From: Chrysomallon squamiferum
Taxonomy: Eukaryota; Mollusca; Gastropoda; Neomphalida; Peltospiridae
NCBI GenBank assembly: GCA_012295275.1
Contig: CM022670.1
Coordinates: 33,273,438-33,337,437, forward strand
Direction of reading: 5' to 3'
DNA: 64,000 nucleotides
Below the pieces are notes generated by a model. That model searched no databases, was not told the DNA's origin, and worked only from the letters and a program-made list of their open reading frames with translations. Positions 28,001-42,500 of this stretch are shown one piece after another. Position 1 is the stretch's first letter; each line of letters begins with the position of its first letter. The translations under genes and the position numbers were made by a program.

Positions 28001-29351
28001 ATATATTTTAACATTATTAAACAATCCAACATTCTTAGACTTTCCTATTTCAAAGAACACATTTCTTTTTTCTTTTATTATGTAAACATTTTTATTGCTA
28101 GTAGTTTATGAATGTATGGCTTCTCTAGCAGCTACTGTTAAAATAAAAATAATAATAACTAAAAAAAAGAAAATAGGAATAATAATAACATTTTTATTGC
28201 TTTTAGGGCAAGTTTATGAATGTATGGCTTCTCTAGTAGTTACAGTAAAAACTGAGAACCAAAATAATGCAAATTTGAACAATAGTTATATCATCTTCCT
28301 CTATTTCTCATCTTTCACTGCCAGACCCCGAGTTGCTTTATATCATGATAATCTGTTGACAGTAATTAAATTGACACACACTTTTCCACATGAATTTCCT
28401 GATGTTGGAGTCTCCCCAGACCTGATCACCTTAATTTATTGCTTGGAATCAGTTGTTAGATTGAGGTGATGGTATCTGGCAGACGCTGACCACCATAACA
28501 CTTAGCCCTGTGAATCATGAACATCTTTAGTTGGGTGTCTATTGATATTTTAATTGTGTAACTATTGATTGTGATATATCCATCATGTGATACGGTCTGG
28601 CACATTGTTTAGCAACACTTACATTTGGTTAAAGCATTCGATCCAAAAAGTTTTCATTTGAGAACTACAGTATTGACAAGTTGATTTGCTTTACTCTTTG
28701 GGTTTGGTCGTTTTTCAATTTCAGAATAAAATGGACACATCCTGAGATATTATAAAATCTTGGAACTTAAAATGAACTGTAGATTACATAATTTAAATAA
28801 TTAATAAATAAATAATAAAATAACCAAATATTAAAAAAATAATAATAATAAAAAATAAAGAAAAAGGTTAAAAAACACATTAATAATAATATAAATGTAT
28901 AATTAATCAGTTTATTTTGCAAAATTCTGTAACTTTCCGATTATATCTTTTTGAGGTATATTGATTTCAGTTTTATTATTTTTGCTTTGTATTCCATCAA
29001 AGATTTGCTTTTCATCTTTTTAGCAAGAAAATTAGAATTTACTCTTCATTTGGAAGTTCATTTGATGGAAATTAACACTTTATAAAGAGATTAAAAAGTG
29101 TAATCTTTTGCATTAGCCAGCTTAATATCAAAGTATCAAAGCAAATATCGTGAAATAAAAAAGGACAAAATTTAAATGTCATTCTAATTTAATAAGTATG
29201 TTTTGTAATGAAATTGCCAAAAAGAAGAATTGACTTTTACTTTTTGTTACAATAAAAAACCTAAAAAAAGACAAGAACAAACAAATAAAAAAACTAACAA
29301 CCTTTTCACTCTAATAACCATTTAAAAATTCAGAATAAATGGTTACATTTG

Positions 29352-29405
<54 letters not shown>

Positions 29406-31194
29406 AAGGTAGGTGTGGATTAGGAACAGGTAGTTGATGGCAGAATATGAAAGAAACAAGAAATAAAGAAAAAAGAGAGCTGGAGATGGAAAGAGATGGA
29501 AGAAAGTGAATAGGGAATAGAGAGCAACTGAGATGGAAGGAAAATAATAACTGTAAAATAACTACAAAAAAAAAAGGGTCAGAGAAAACAAAAAGAAATG
29601 ACTTTTTTGTTATTTAGTAGATTTCTGTCTATTTGTTTAGCTTTCTTTTTTGATATCTTGACCAGATTTCATGTTGCAAGCGATGGAAATAGTTTTTGTT
29701 GTTGTTTTTTCCTCCTGTTTTTATTTCTTGCAACAAGAGCTGTTAATGGATCACAGGTTTGCTCTGAAGCAGTACTAATAGCCTTCCCAACACTTTCTCT
29801 CAGGAGGTTTGCTTCAGTAATTATACATTAGCATTTGAAAGTAGCTGACATTCATTCTGCAACATTGTAGCAGCCTGCATTTTGATCCTATTTGTATTTT
29901 TCAATTTTCTAAAACAAAACACAGCTTGCATTATTGTCTCTGAATGTATTTCATATCAGCTTTCTTGACTGTAAAGTTGCACTTTTAGGTTGAGGTCATG
30001 TAAATGTATGCTTAAATTCCCAAATACACAATATAACATCATGTACATTCTGGAATTTCATTAACATTTAACTGACATTCAGTTTGTCAGATGAAAAATG
30101 AACTAAACAAAAGGCATGCAAATACTGAAACAAAGGTACTGGAAACTAAGACACAGTATAAAGAAATAAAACACACATAACAAAAACAAATTCAAACACA
30201 AACAAAACAAAGACAGTTTTTAAAAACATGTAATTGTTTGTATGTTTTATGCAGTTTCTAATTAATACATTCTTTAAAACTGAAAGTGTAGATAAAATAA
30301 AATTGAAACTAATCTATATGCTTCTCATGCATAATTTATATAGAAAATAAACATCTGTAAACTGAAATATCTTGTATTAACAGTTCGCTACATGTGTTTC
30401 TCAACAGAGCCTTATATATTTTATTTTTAAAATTTTATTAAATGGTTAAATCATGAAAAATAAATATTGCTTTTAATTTCATTATTAATCAGTATTTCAA
30501 ATAACAATTTCATCAGAATTGATGTTTTTGTCATGAAACATGCTAATTTTACATTTTCAGCTGATGAATTTAAATACCAAATGAGTAAATCATTTTATTT
30601 AATTAAATAAAAATATTTTCATTAAATATCATTCAAAATAAACTGAAATAAACAAAAATCTCAAATACATTTTTTCTAATTCCATAAACACAAACTGTGA
30701 AACATTTAAAGCTGTTTGAAGCTTGGTTAGTACCATGTGCCTTGTTACAGTGGCAGGGAGATCAAAGTCTTTGTTAGTGATTTGATAAGCAATGACAGAC
30801 TTTTGTATGGTAATTAAGTCAGTGATAATTACATTAGCAGGAGGTTTATAAACTGGGTCCTCACTTTATAATACAGTGATGTACTTAACTGTATTCTGCT
30901 CTGCTTTTGTATCAGACTGTATTAATTGGAAACTATTTCAGGATAAAAACCTGTTTTGGACAGCTCTCTTGTGAAATCAGAACGTGCTTGTGGACAATTT
31001 GATGGTCGAAATGGGCTAAAATGTAGCATTAATTTAAAATAAATCTTTTTCAGTTTAATGGTTAGAAAAGAAAAAAATCATTATTAATGATTGTAATTAA
31101 TAGCATCAGTAAATTTCAGTAAATTTCTGGTTGAAAAATCCAATTTAACAATAATCATAATGATGATAAAAAAAGATAATAAAAATATGTTTAA

Positions 31195-31226
<32 letters not shown>

Positions 31227-33473
31227 GAAGAACAGCTTAAAATTTTTTAAAAGAAATAAAAAAAAAAAGAAGAGAAAAGTAAATAAAAATAATAATAATT
31301 AAAGATAATAATAATATAAAGAAGGAGAAGAAGAAGAAGCAGAAGAAAAGGTAGATAAAATTTAATAATAAAAATAACAAATAAAATGAAATAAAAAACA
31401 GTTTAATCACCAGGCATGGAAGGCGACAATTTCTGTGCTCATAACCATGATTTTTTTTTTAGCCTGGATAATAAAATATCTCTTATGAATTATGACTCTG
31501 AAAAGCATGTTTGACATGTTTGTGATGCCTTAGAGATTCCTATGATTATTGTTTGATTACTTATAGATGGTGGAAGTGAAGTATACGTTTGTCTTGCTCA
31601 GCTCCTGTAGGAATGCCTGTCAGTATGACATCGTCTTGGGACCTAGCAGAGATGAAATCATTTCTCATCACGGATACACCATAAACAAATAATGATTTAT
31701 CTCCCAGATCAATGGTCAAATACAGTTCACTGTTATAATATCAAAAAAAAATAATGTAAAAGTGGAATGTGATAGAAGTCATGTGTAGTTCATAATTATA
31801 ATATTTCAAAAAAACAAATGTAAAAATGAAACACCAGTCAATTTTCAAAGATACAGTATGAAAATAAAATATGGCGAGGTAGTTTAGTTCAAAATTATAA
31901 TATCAAAATATAAAAATGAAACAACAGCAGTTAAATATAGTTCACAATTATATGAAAAATATAAAAATGAAACATAATAGCAGTTAAATATAGTTCACAG
32001 TTATAAAATAAAACATGGTAAACCAGTTTAATTCACAGTTGTAAAAATATAAAAATGACAAGTCAACTGTGGTTCACAGTAAAAAATATTGAAATTAAAC
32101 ATGTTAGTATATATAGTTCATATTTTTCTGCTTTCAAAATATTAACTCTTTATCTACAATGAACTTACCAATTTTTATTTTTACATACTGTATTGTAAAA
32201 ATGCAAGAAATAAAAGGTCATCACTAATTTAATTGTTTAGTTTTACATCATATATTCATATATAAAAAAAAAAATAATAAAAAAAATAATAATAATAATA
32301 AAATAATTAAAATAATAATAAATTTAAAATTTAAAAGAAACAACAACACTAAAGCACAATTATTTTATATAACTGTTAATAGTGTTATATGTTTTATTTC
32401 CTATTTCAGTCAGTGTTGTTAAGCTGAAAGTGTATGTATATACAGAACACTTGAATATATGATTTGCTTATCCTTGCTGTAGATGTTTAATATCTTAGCC
32501 AGTTCAAATGTGATGAGAACATTTAATTCAGTTATTTTTTTCTCTATCACTATAGGAAACAGGCTGTGACATTTTGAAATGAAGAAAAGAACTAGGAAAA
32601 AAATATTATCCATAGTAAATAAAAAAAATTATTCTTAATTTATAAATAAACAAATAAAACAAACCAAATGAATGAATGAATGAATGAATGAATGAATAAA
32701 TAAATAAATATTTAATAATTTAAATACGGACATCCAATTAACTAAAACCATAATAGACACCGATACATAACCCCCTGCAAAAAACCCAAAACAAACAGTT
32801 AAAATAGTAAATGTTTGCAGTAAAACTAATTGTTTAAATAAATAAATAAATAAATAAATAATAACTATCAAAAAAAAAAGAAAATTAAATTAAGACAAAC
32901 TCAGATGTTTATAAAAGAAACTAACCTACTTATATAAATATATTTATAAAATTATTTTTAGTGTATATTATTAAATAGTTTTATTCAAAACTTTTTTTTC
33001 TTCTTATTACATAAAACTATATTTCATTGGTGTTTTTTTTTCTTTTTTGGGGGGGTTGTTGTACTTTTGTACTTTACTGTACTTAATATTGTCACACTGT
33101 AACATAAACACATTTATCAAAATAATCACTATTGATTTTTAATTAGATTTACAAGTTGTATCTGTTTTAGAATTTAAATACCTTCCAGTCTGATACACTG
33201 AATCTATGGATTTATTATTAATTTCTTCCTTATTTTTTCTTTAAACATTTATTTTTTTTAGTGTTTTATAATTAAAAAAAAAAAAATTTTTTTCATATTT
33301 TAAGTTAATTAAATTTTTTTAATAATTAATTTTTTAACATTTTTTTTTAATTAAAAACATTTTAAAAAAGTTAAAGACAGTTGAAATACAATTCTGTAAG
33401 GCACCATATTTTTTAATATCAAAATTTTTTATTTCTATTTTTTGAAATAATTTTTTTCAAAATAATGACAAAC

Positions 33474-33505
<32 letters not shown>

Positions 33506-36500
33506 TTTTAAATGTAAAATTACCATTTAACTATGTTGCCCAGTCTGTGTACATGCTGGTTTTTTCAAAGTATTTGAAATTCATGAATTTGTAGTTGAAA
33601 TTCTCTTCACAAATTTCTCACTTGTGAGCTGCTGAGGCAGATACAATTTCTGTGAGCTGAGCTAATCAGTAGGACAGTTTGAAGTGGCTTAATATTTAGT
33701 TTCACTAACCATAGTGAAATTTTTTATTAGTATTTTTTTTTATTTGAAGGTATTTTCAGTTGGTTTTTTTGTTTCTTTTTAATACATTTTATTAAATTTT
33801 TTAACTCTTCTGCTCTATTGCTTCTCATCAGTAACTTTATTTTCTCATATAAACTGATATGCAAATAACCAGTGGATATCTTTGTTATTAATATATAATT
33901 TTAAAAATTATTCTTATAATTAAAAATATAGTCTAATTGTTTTTACCAATAATCACTTTTCATTTTTTAAATATAAAATTACAAGTTGAAAATCAATTAA
34001 GTATGACACATCATCATCAGCTTCATTTTCTACTAAAGAAGTGATACTTTAATGACAATGACAGTGAATTAATGTTATTGATTTATTTTGTTTGTTTTTT
34101 TTTTTTAATCTTTTAAACATTTTTGATTGTAATTAATTTGTTTTTTTATTAGGTTTTTAATGATTATTACTTTTCTTGTTTTAAGTATTAAATTATCCAT
34201 AGTTGCCATAGAATTTACATCATCTTCTGTTTAGTACTCTTGTTTAAAAGTAAAAAAAAAAAAAAAAAAAAAAATAAAAAAAAAATTAAATAAAAAATGT
34301 CTTTTTCTAACAACCAGAAAAATAGGCACACTGCAGTAAATTTCATTCTCTGAGAGGTAATTTAATATGAACACATTTGTCCAGTTTATCTCAAATCCCT
34401 AATGAAGGCCACTTTGGTATTTTCAGGAGAACAATTCAATTTCCATATCTAGTGTTAGAGATGCTGCTGCAAGCATGGATTAAAATAAATCCCAAGAAAA
34501 GATTTTTTATAAGTCCATTAAGGAAAGATTGTCACAATTTTTTTTTTTTTTTCTCTTCAAGTTGTCTTTTCCCCAAAGTCGCATTATCTTCAAATTTCTG
34601 CACTGAAAGAAAATAATTTCTGAAGCATGACTATTGTGCATTTTCACAATTTTGTATTTGGTTAATAATGCATAATAGATTTGAATGAAGAGAAAGAATT
34701 TGAAAGAGAGAAAAATTTGGAAGAAAGAAAGCCAGTGAAAGAGAGAGAGAGAGAAAAAAATAAGATTCCATAAGAGGGGGAAGGAATGAAGAAAATAATT
34801 TGAAAGAGAGAAAAATTTGGAAGAAAGAAAGCCAGTGAAAGAGAGAGAAAAAAAAAAAGATTCCATAAGAGGGGGAAGGAATGAAGAAAATAATTTGAAA
34901 GAGAGAAAAATTTGGAAGAAAGAAAGCCAGTGAAAGAGAGAGAGAGAAAAAAATAAGATTCCATAAGAGGGGGAAGGAATGAAGAAGAGTGAGTCAGGAA
35001 TATATACAATTACTAGTTTCACTATGGATATGTTTTATAGATTTATTTTAGCATAAAGTGTAGTTTAACTACACCAAAGTAGTTGAAAGCTGTTTTTGGA
35101 TTATGAAAACCCCACAATTCTTCACTTATAGGTAATCAGTAATTGTAAGAAAAATCTGGTCTTAACTTTTTGGGCTTCTGTGTCCACTGCAATTTGATGT
35201 GTCCCTAGGAAACAGTGGATATTAATTCTTACACTGAGTGTTTTCTTGTGTTCATGATGAGATTAGTTGTATGTCCAGCTTGATTCATGCATCCATCCAT
35301 AAGCATAGACAACAGCCTTGACTGGTGTATTATACCTTGATGGAATAAAATCCTGTCTGGAGGGACTTGTATGGTTCCAATTGTCTTGCCTATAGAAGTA
35401 ATGAAGTGCCAATGTTACAAATCATTACAAAGCTCAGAAAATACTTTAGCTCCACTTATTGTCTGCTCCACTAACAGTTAGAAGCCTTGATAGGACTTTG
35501 GTAACCTTATTATAAGAGTGCTAGTGTATGACTTCATCTTGAAGGAAATCCTATTTCCTTACTGCAAATTGTTTGATTGGAGTCTTGTGTAAGGTTAGTG
35601 CTATATGAATCAGTCTGTACCTGGAAGCTTTGTTTATTGCTTGTCCTGAGCCAGATGATGGAGTGAATTAGAGCAAATCTTTATTTTCTTTTTGTTTTTT
35701 TATTTGCACGGAGCTTTTAATAGACTCTCAGTTTAAGTAATAAATTTGAGGTGAGTAATTTCTACCTGAAGACATGGCTGACGTAAATTTAGGTAATAGT
35801 TAATAATTTACTATGTACTTGATGGCATGGGAACTAGCTTAGTTATTACTTTTTCAATCACAGCTTTGTTATATCTTAGTCCTTTGTATATCTTTCAGGG
35901 GAAAAACATTGTTAATAATCCATTCCTTATATTAAAAAATTAAATAATTCATGACAGTATCAAACAAGCTCATGTAAATTTAGCTGATTAAAACCACCAA
36001 ATTTTTGGCAAATAAATTATGAGGACCCTCATTGATTATGCATTATTATGGATGCTTTATTAAATTAAAGCAGAATTTTAAAAATTTCATTTATTTGATA
36101 TACAACTTAATGATATTAGGTAAAATGTAAAGAAGGTTAAAATTTTACAGTAAATACTGTTCTATTTTGATAGAAAAGATGGGATTTTCATTATTATTGG
36201 AAACTGGTTGTATTTGAAAACAAATTATATTAGAATTTATCTGACAGTTCTGCATGTTCACTGCTGCATTTGATTTGATATATGTATCAATATTTTCTTA
36301 CTGCATTTGAACATGAAGTTACTGTCAAAATAATAATCCATAATCAGCTTTACTAAAGAAAAAAATAACAGCATAATCAATAAATCAAAACATGATCATA
36401 CAATTCAAAGCTTTTCTAGCATTATGAATATTCTTATTGATTTTTTAAATTTCTGTACAACAGTTTGTAAGAATGGTTAAACTATGCATACTGACATTGT

Positions 36501-39500
36501 AGAAGCCACAGTTTTTTGAAAATTTAATGACTAACTGAAAATTTGAACATGACACCAAATCTCCCACCTCTGGTGTAACCTGGGTTCTGAGTGGCTGGTG
36601 GTTCTGTTTTGCCTGTGGGTGGATGTCAGCAACTACCATTACATGGTGCAGCCATGTTGCAGCAACCACAATGCAGCATGTATATTATTGATATTGGATC
36701 TGATTGGCATTCTCAGCTTGTTGTTGTTTCCAGAACCCATGGTTCTTGGCAGCAAGACCAGTCATAATCTGACTGATACATTCAGTGACAAGTAGGACAT
36801 TATTTTCATTTGATTACTTTTTTATAGCTCTAAAATTGATTACTTGTCATTTTATGTGCAGCTGGAATTCTCTAATTGAATTCTACAATTGGCAATTGTT
36901 TGATGAGTTCAAGTTGTGCAAAAGAATTTTTAAACCTTGAAGTCAACTCCAAATCAATGTGTTTTTTGTTTTTATTTGTTTTTGTAAGTTTTACCTGTGT
37001 GAACCATGTAATGACATTAACCAACATGATCCAGGTAGAATGGATGTCTATGCCTTTCTGTAGTTTTTACCATTTGCTTCTGACTGTAAGTAGTTTTATT
37101 CTTATTTTATAACACATTGTTTATTGTACTGCCAAACATTCATTTACTGATACTGAGCTGGATCAAAATAACTGTCAATCATTATGCAGATGAAATACTT
37201 TAATCTAAAGTGAGGTTAATAAGAAACAAACAATATATTGCTCAGTAAAGGTAACTAATATTTGTGTTTGTTTTGAAATGACTTTTAATGTCAGATGCAA
37301 CTAATTAAATTCATGTAAACAGAAACAAACAATTCCAACAGTTACATTTTTATTTTTTATGTGGATAGAACTGTGCAGGTTGATGGAAAGTTGTGCATAG
37401 GATTTCCCTTCTTCTGACAGTAAAAAGAAATATGATCAGTTTTCAAAGAAGATGTTAATTTAGGAAAACAGCTAAGCAAACCTATTGGTACAGAATTTCA
37501 TAATAAGGCTAATCAGAAATCTTATGGGTATTATATGCAGGCATATCTAAATATCAAAAATAATACGTGGATTTTTTTCCCTTTTGTCTGCTTGAAAAAG
37601 TAATGATTAATGAGGAATTTTCAGGTTTGTCACTAATATAAACAAACAGACAGTAAGTAATAATAATTAGCCCTTATCACTTTGAATATTTCATCATTAA
37701 TTTTCTCTAATGTTATCACAGTATATTTTAATATTTACAGTTATTGGGTGCCAGCTATATGATACTTGTGTAATGATGATATGAAAGAGGAAACCAGCTG
37801 CTGCCATCCCATGGGCTATTCTTATTGATTAACATCAATGATCGTTTATAAGCACCTCTTCATAGCCTGTAAAATGCATAACTTGGCCTTTGATAAATTT
37901 TAATTTTTTTTCGCTGCATTAGCTATAATGGGACAGAGAAATGAATGCATCTAGGAAGATTGATTTTGTGATCCCTCACACCCAAGACATTCCACAGAAG
38001 TAAATCAACTGAAAACAGAGCTGAATTTCTCGTACTCAAGAACTACATGTGTTTAGCTAATTAATGATTTTTCTGGAGGGAATAATATACATGTACATAC
38101 ACAAAAGGTATAATTAAAAGGGTGTGGTGTATGCATGGCGATTTTGCATTTAATGAACTACACACCTGACACCTGTAGCTAATTAAATATTTTTGAAAAA
38201 TCTAATTAGTATCCAGTAATATCCAAGAGTGAATTCAATAATGTTTGATAATTATTGGAGCTAATATTATGGTTTACAGTTTCAATTATTTTCTTGGTTG
38301 CCATTCCATGAGCATGTTATGTTTGAAACTATTCGGATGGTATGTAATTACTTATTCATATTTCAGACTACATATCCAGTTACTGGCATTTTCATGATGA
38401 ATTGTTTGGCACACGATATAATTACATGTGAAACTATATGTTTTGTTTTGCCATATGTTTGTTTCTTAATTATATGTTGTTTTGTTGGGGTATTTTGCAG
38501 TTTTTAAAAAAAAATGTTTTTCTGAATATTTTGTAACCATTTCTGCATGGAAAATTTTCAGACAGGCTAATTAACTTGCTTTGTTTAAGTCATTCCAGTT
38601 TTCTCTAAATGGTCTGCTTTATTTTATTATAAACAACAGGACAGATATTTATTAAATTTTAAAATCTAGACTTTCTGCATTCTTAGCAACACCATTGATT
38701 TTTTTTTTTTTTTTTTTAATAATAGTTTTATTTTGTCTCTCAATTCCTGATATTAGTTTTATAAACCAGAATCAAACCCCCAAACCCCAGAGTAATGCAC
38801 TTTATGTAACATAAAGCTGCCCACTTCTACTAACTGAGTTACTTGCCTGCATTTTTTATGGATCACTGCTTCTTGATTTTATTCTATTTTGATGTGTTAA
38901 TGATGTTGAGTTATTAATAAATAAATCCGTGCTGCTATTATCAACATGAACTGCAATACTTAATAGCTCCAGGCAGCTCTACATTGGTGACTTCATGGCT
39001 TTCAGATTCTTCATATTTCCATAGGTCGCTTTCTAAGCCGTTGTCATTATGTTGTTTTTCTAACAACAAAATAACACATCTCTGAAATGTTCATGATCGG
39101 TTTTCTTTTGTCATCGCCAACTAAGAAGATAAACACACCACCTCTGAAAATTTGTATAGTGAAATTTTATTTGTTAACCACAGAAATTGTTTATTAATAT
39201 AATGTTGTATCTGTTTTTTCTTCTTCAAATTCATTTCACTGATTTAGTGATTTCAGTTAAAGCAAAAACATGATGGTATGGGTCTGTTTTGTTTCAATAT
39301 ACTTTGTACATTTAACTGAGTACCTGAAACTTATTGGTCAGTTGTAAGCATTGAATTTTAATATAATGGAAGATATATTTATTTTCAAATTTTTGTCTTT
39401 CATACTTATTTAGGATTTTCCATTAAAGCTTAACAGTAGTGATACATTTTGTTTCAGTATACATTAAATATCTGATTAAGCACCTTAAACTTATTTATTA

Positions 39501-42500
39501 ACTGAAAATGTTGTATATTAATAGGATGTAATTTTATTTTTCAAATTCATTTCTTTTATACTAATTTATATTTTTCTGTTAAAGCTTAAAAGCAGTGATA
39601 TATCCCAACTTTGTTTGGCTTTTATTTAATTGAGAACTGAAATTTAAATTGATTTGATTCAGTTAATCAATGCTCAAAAACTACTTCCTCTATTCTACTT
39701 GATCTTTTATCTACATGTGAAGCAGATCAAATTTCTAAATCATAAACATGTATCTCATTAGCAAAATTCTCCAAAGAAAGCTATTGATTTTGGTGTATTA
39801 GGTGTCATTTCCTGGAACTTGTTTTTGCCTAAAGACACTTAAGGCATTTCTGTGTTTGGTAGCTTGTGCACTTTTTCTCTAGCCTTTGGTTTCTTTTTTG
39901 TACCATTTCCCAGTGTAATGAGGCAATATTACATGTAAGATTATCAGCCTTGATCAATGATTTCCCATTATTTCTAAACCAGTGTATGAGATTGTATTGA
40001 ACATTTTTGAAAAAAACAAAAAAAACGGTTGTGTCTTGCAGTTCTGCTGGATTTTTTTTTTTTTTTTTTTATATCTAATTGGATTTTACTGATTCATCTT
40101 TTGACTTCAGCACATTAATGTTTATGGTAAGTTCAACTTATAAAATTTGTATCATTATTTCTTGAATTGTCTCTTGACTGGTAAACAACAATTTTGTACC
40201 AAAGATATTTATTAAGGTTTTTAAATTATTTTTCTGTCAGTAAAAATAATTTTCCTTTTTATATAATAATAAAAGAAAGAAGCATTTCTTTCCCCTTAAA
40301 AATTAACCTTCTTGAATTGTATAACTGCTCAAAAAATAAATAAAAACAGCAGTACATCCATATTCAGTTCTTTTGAAATGCCTTAGTGATCCAAACAAAA
40401 AATATATATCAATATTTATTTCAAACAGGACTAGACATTTTAAAAGAATAAATATGACTTTCCTGTTTACAATTTAAGCACCTTTTTCTTTCAATTAGAA
40501 ATACCATGCATAATTCAACATTTTCATTTTATTGGTTTGTTTCAGCATTCTTGTATTTGAGATGGTCACACTTGTAATAATTTCTTTTACACAGCATGGT
40601 AATTTGTTTTGCTCACAGAATTTTTCAGTAGGGAATTACAACAGCAAAATGCGTTGATTGTGGACATTAAGTTCGTCCCATGTTCACACATCCTGATAGA
40701 ATTTGCCAGCTAGTGAAACCTTTTCATCCATCTTGTAGGTTCTGCACAAACAAATCATGTGAAATAATCTTTCAGATGTGCTGAGATGTTTTACACAAAT
40801 TGCACAAGATGACAAAAGACATCCAGCTAATAGAATATGAATGTTTGTTTAGAATTTTTCGCTCAAACACTTAATTGAGATGATGGGGTAATGGAACCTC
40901 TTCCCAAATTTAATTTGACTTGTTGACAACTTTCATTTTATTCTCAATCAATAGATGTCTTTAAAGGAATCAATGTGATTGTGTCTTTCTTCTATCGAAA
41001 TAAAAACATTATGGAAATACTTTACAGCTGATAAGTAGATTCTGACATACAGAAAATATCTTGTTGTTGTTAAAATAATTAATTTAAAGTTATTAGCCAC
41101 GAACATGTCATGTTTGTAATGTCAAGATTGAATATAAAAAAGATGAAAAAGGGTTTACTTAGTTCAACAACTCTGCTGGAGTACATAAATAATAATTGTT
41201 ATTAGCTATTGGATATCAAATATTTGGTCTTTCTGGCATGTTTGTCCATGGACACCTACTTTCTTTTGTATTTATAAAGCATTTTTAATATGGATTTTAC
41301 TATAAGGAAACAGCAAAAAACCAACAACAAACAAACAAACAAAAAGAAACCCAACCCCCCCATAAATAACAACAAATAACTGATGTTAATATGTTGTGGG
41401 GCATTGTCTGGAATAGGAAATAACAGAATGAAAACATTTCACTGAATTATATGGATGCTGCATCTACTGAATTGGGCCAGTGAAATATTAAAGAAAATAA
41501 CAACAACCACAGAATCAAATGGAAACTATAACAATCAAACAAAACATACTGACACACACACACACAGCCAGACACACACATTTATAATTTCTGATAGGAT
41601 AACTGTCCAGATACACTTAACTTAATAACATTTGAAAACACAGAAAACAAGGGTGCAGAATCAGAATTTTATTTTATTTTAATCTTTTTTTTATTATAAT
41701 CTTTTTTTTATTAAAATCTTTTTACACTAGATATCTTTTACATTGAACATTCAAATGCAGTGAATCTTGTAAAATAATGTATTTAAGAAAAAGATAATAA
41801 TAACAACAACAACAACAACAGCAACAACAATAATAATAATTGTATTATAAAGAAAATTGTTTTCCATGAAAGTATCCAACATATATCTATTTATTTATTT
41901 CCAACATTTAAGTTTTAATGAAAATAATATAAATTTAAACTATTGTAATAAATTCTATCTAGCTCAGTTATATATATTTTTTTTTTTTCATGTTTACTAA
42001 AAACCTGTCATTGAACATTTGCTTTAATGGGAAATAGCCTCATGGACAAATTGAAGACTGTTGGTTCTGTAACCTGTCACACATTAGGTGAAAACTGGCC
42101 ACTAAGCTGCAGCCTGTTAAAATATTTCTTTAGCATCTCTTTTTCTGTATTCTTCAACACTACAATAAATATATTTTGTTCTTCTGTATTATTATACATG
42201 TCAGCATAATTCCATTATGCACCATCATTCATCTCCTTATCTGTTATATTAGGAATTTTGCTTATATTATGAAGATAACAGGAACATTTGCAGACCTAAA
42301 AAAAAATCTTATTGGTGTCTGCATTCATTCCAAAACAATTTTTGTGAGGAACAAAACACTAATTCAGGTTAGACAGTGTCACATTGTGGTACTTTTGACA
42401 TGCATATCATAATCTATTTTTACCTTCTTATTTTATTATACATTTTTTATTATTATCTATTATTATTATTATAATTCTTTTTTTATTTTTTTTATTATCT

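Noticed and set aside
28095-28469. 124-codon plus-strand frame with a repeated CMASL segment
   Set aside because: The repetition comes from a local 108-bp DNA duplication. The rest has no known domain and the composition is intron-like.
34507-35022. 171- and 115-codon minus-strand frames
   Set aside because: Both are translations of the purine-rich minisatellite (Phe/Leu/Ser repeats); the unit is a DNA-level tandem repeat.
38740-38845. Functional tRNA gene
   Set aside because: A and B boxes are recognisable, but the cloverleaf is decayed and a poly-A tail follows; better explained as a SINE.
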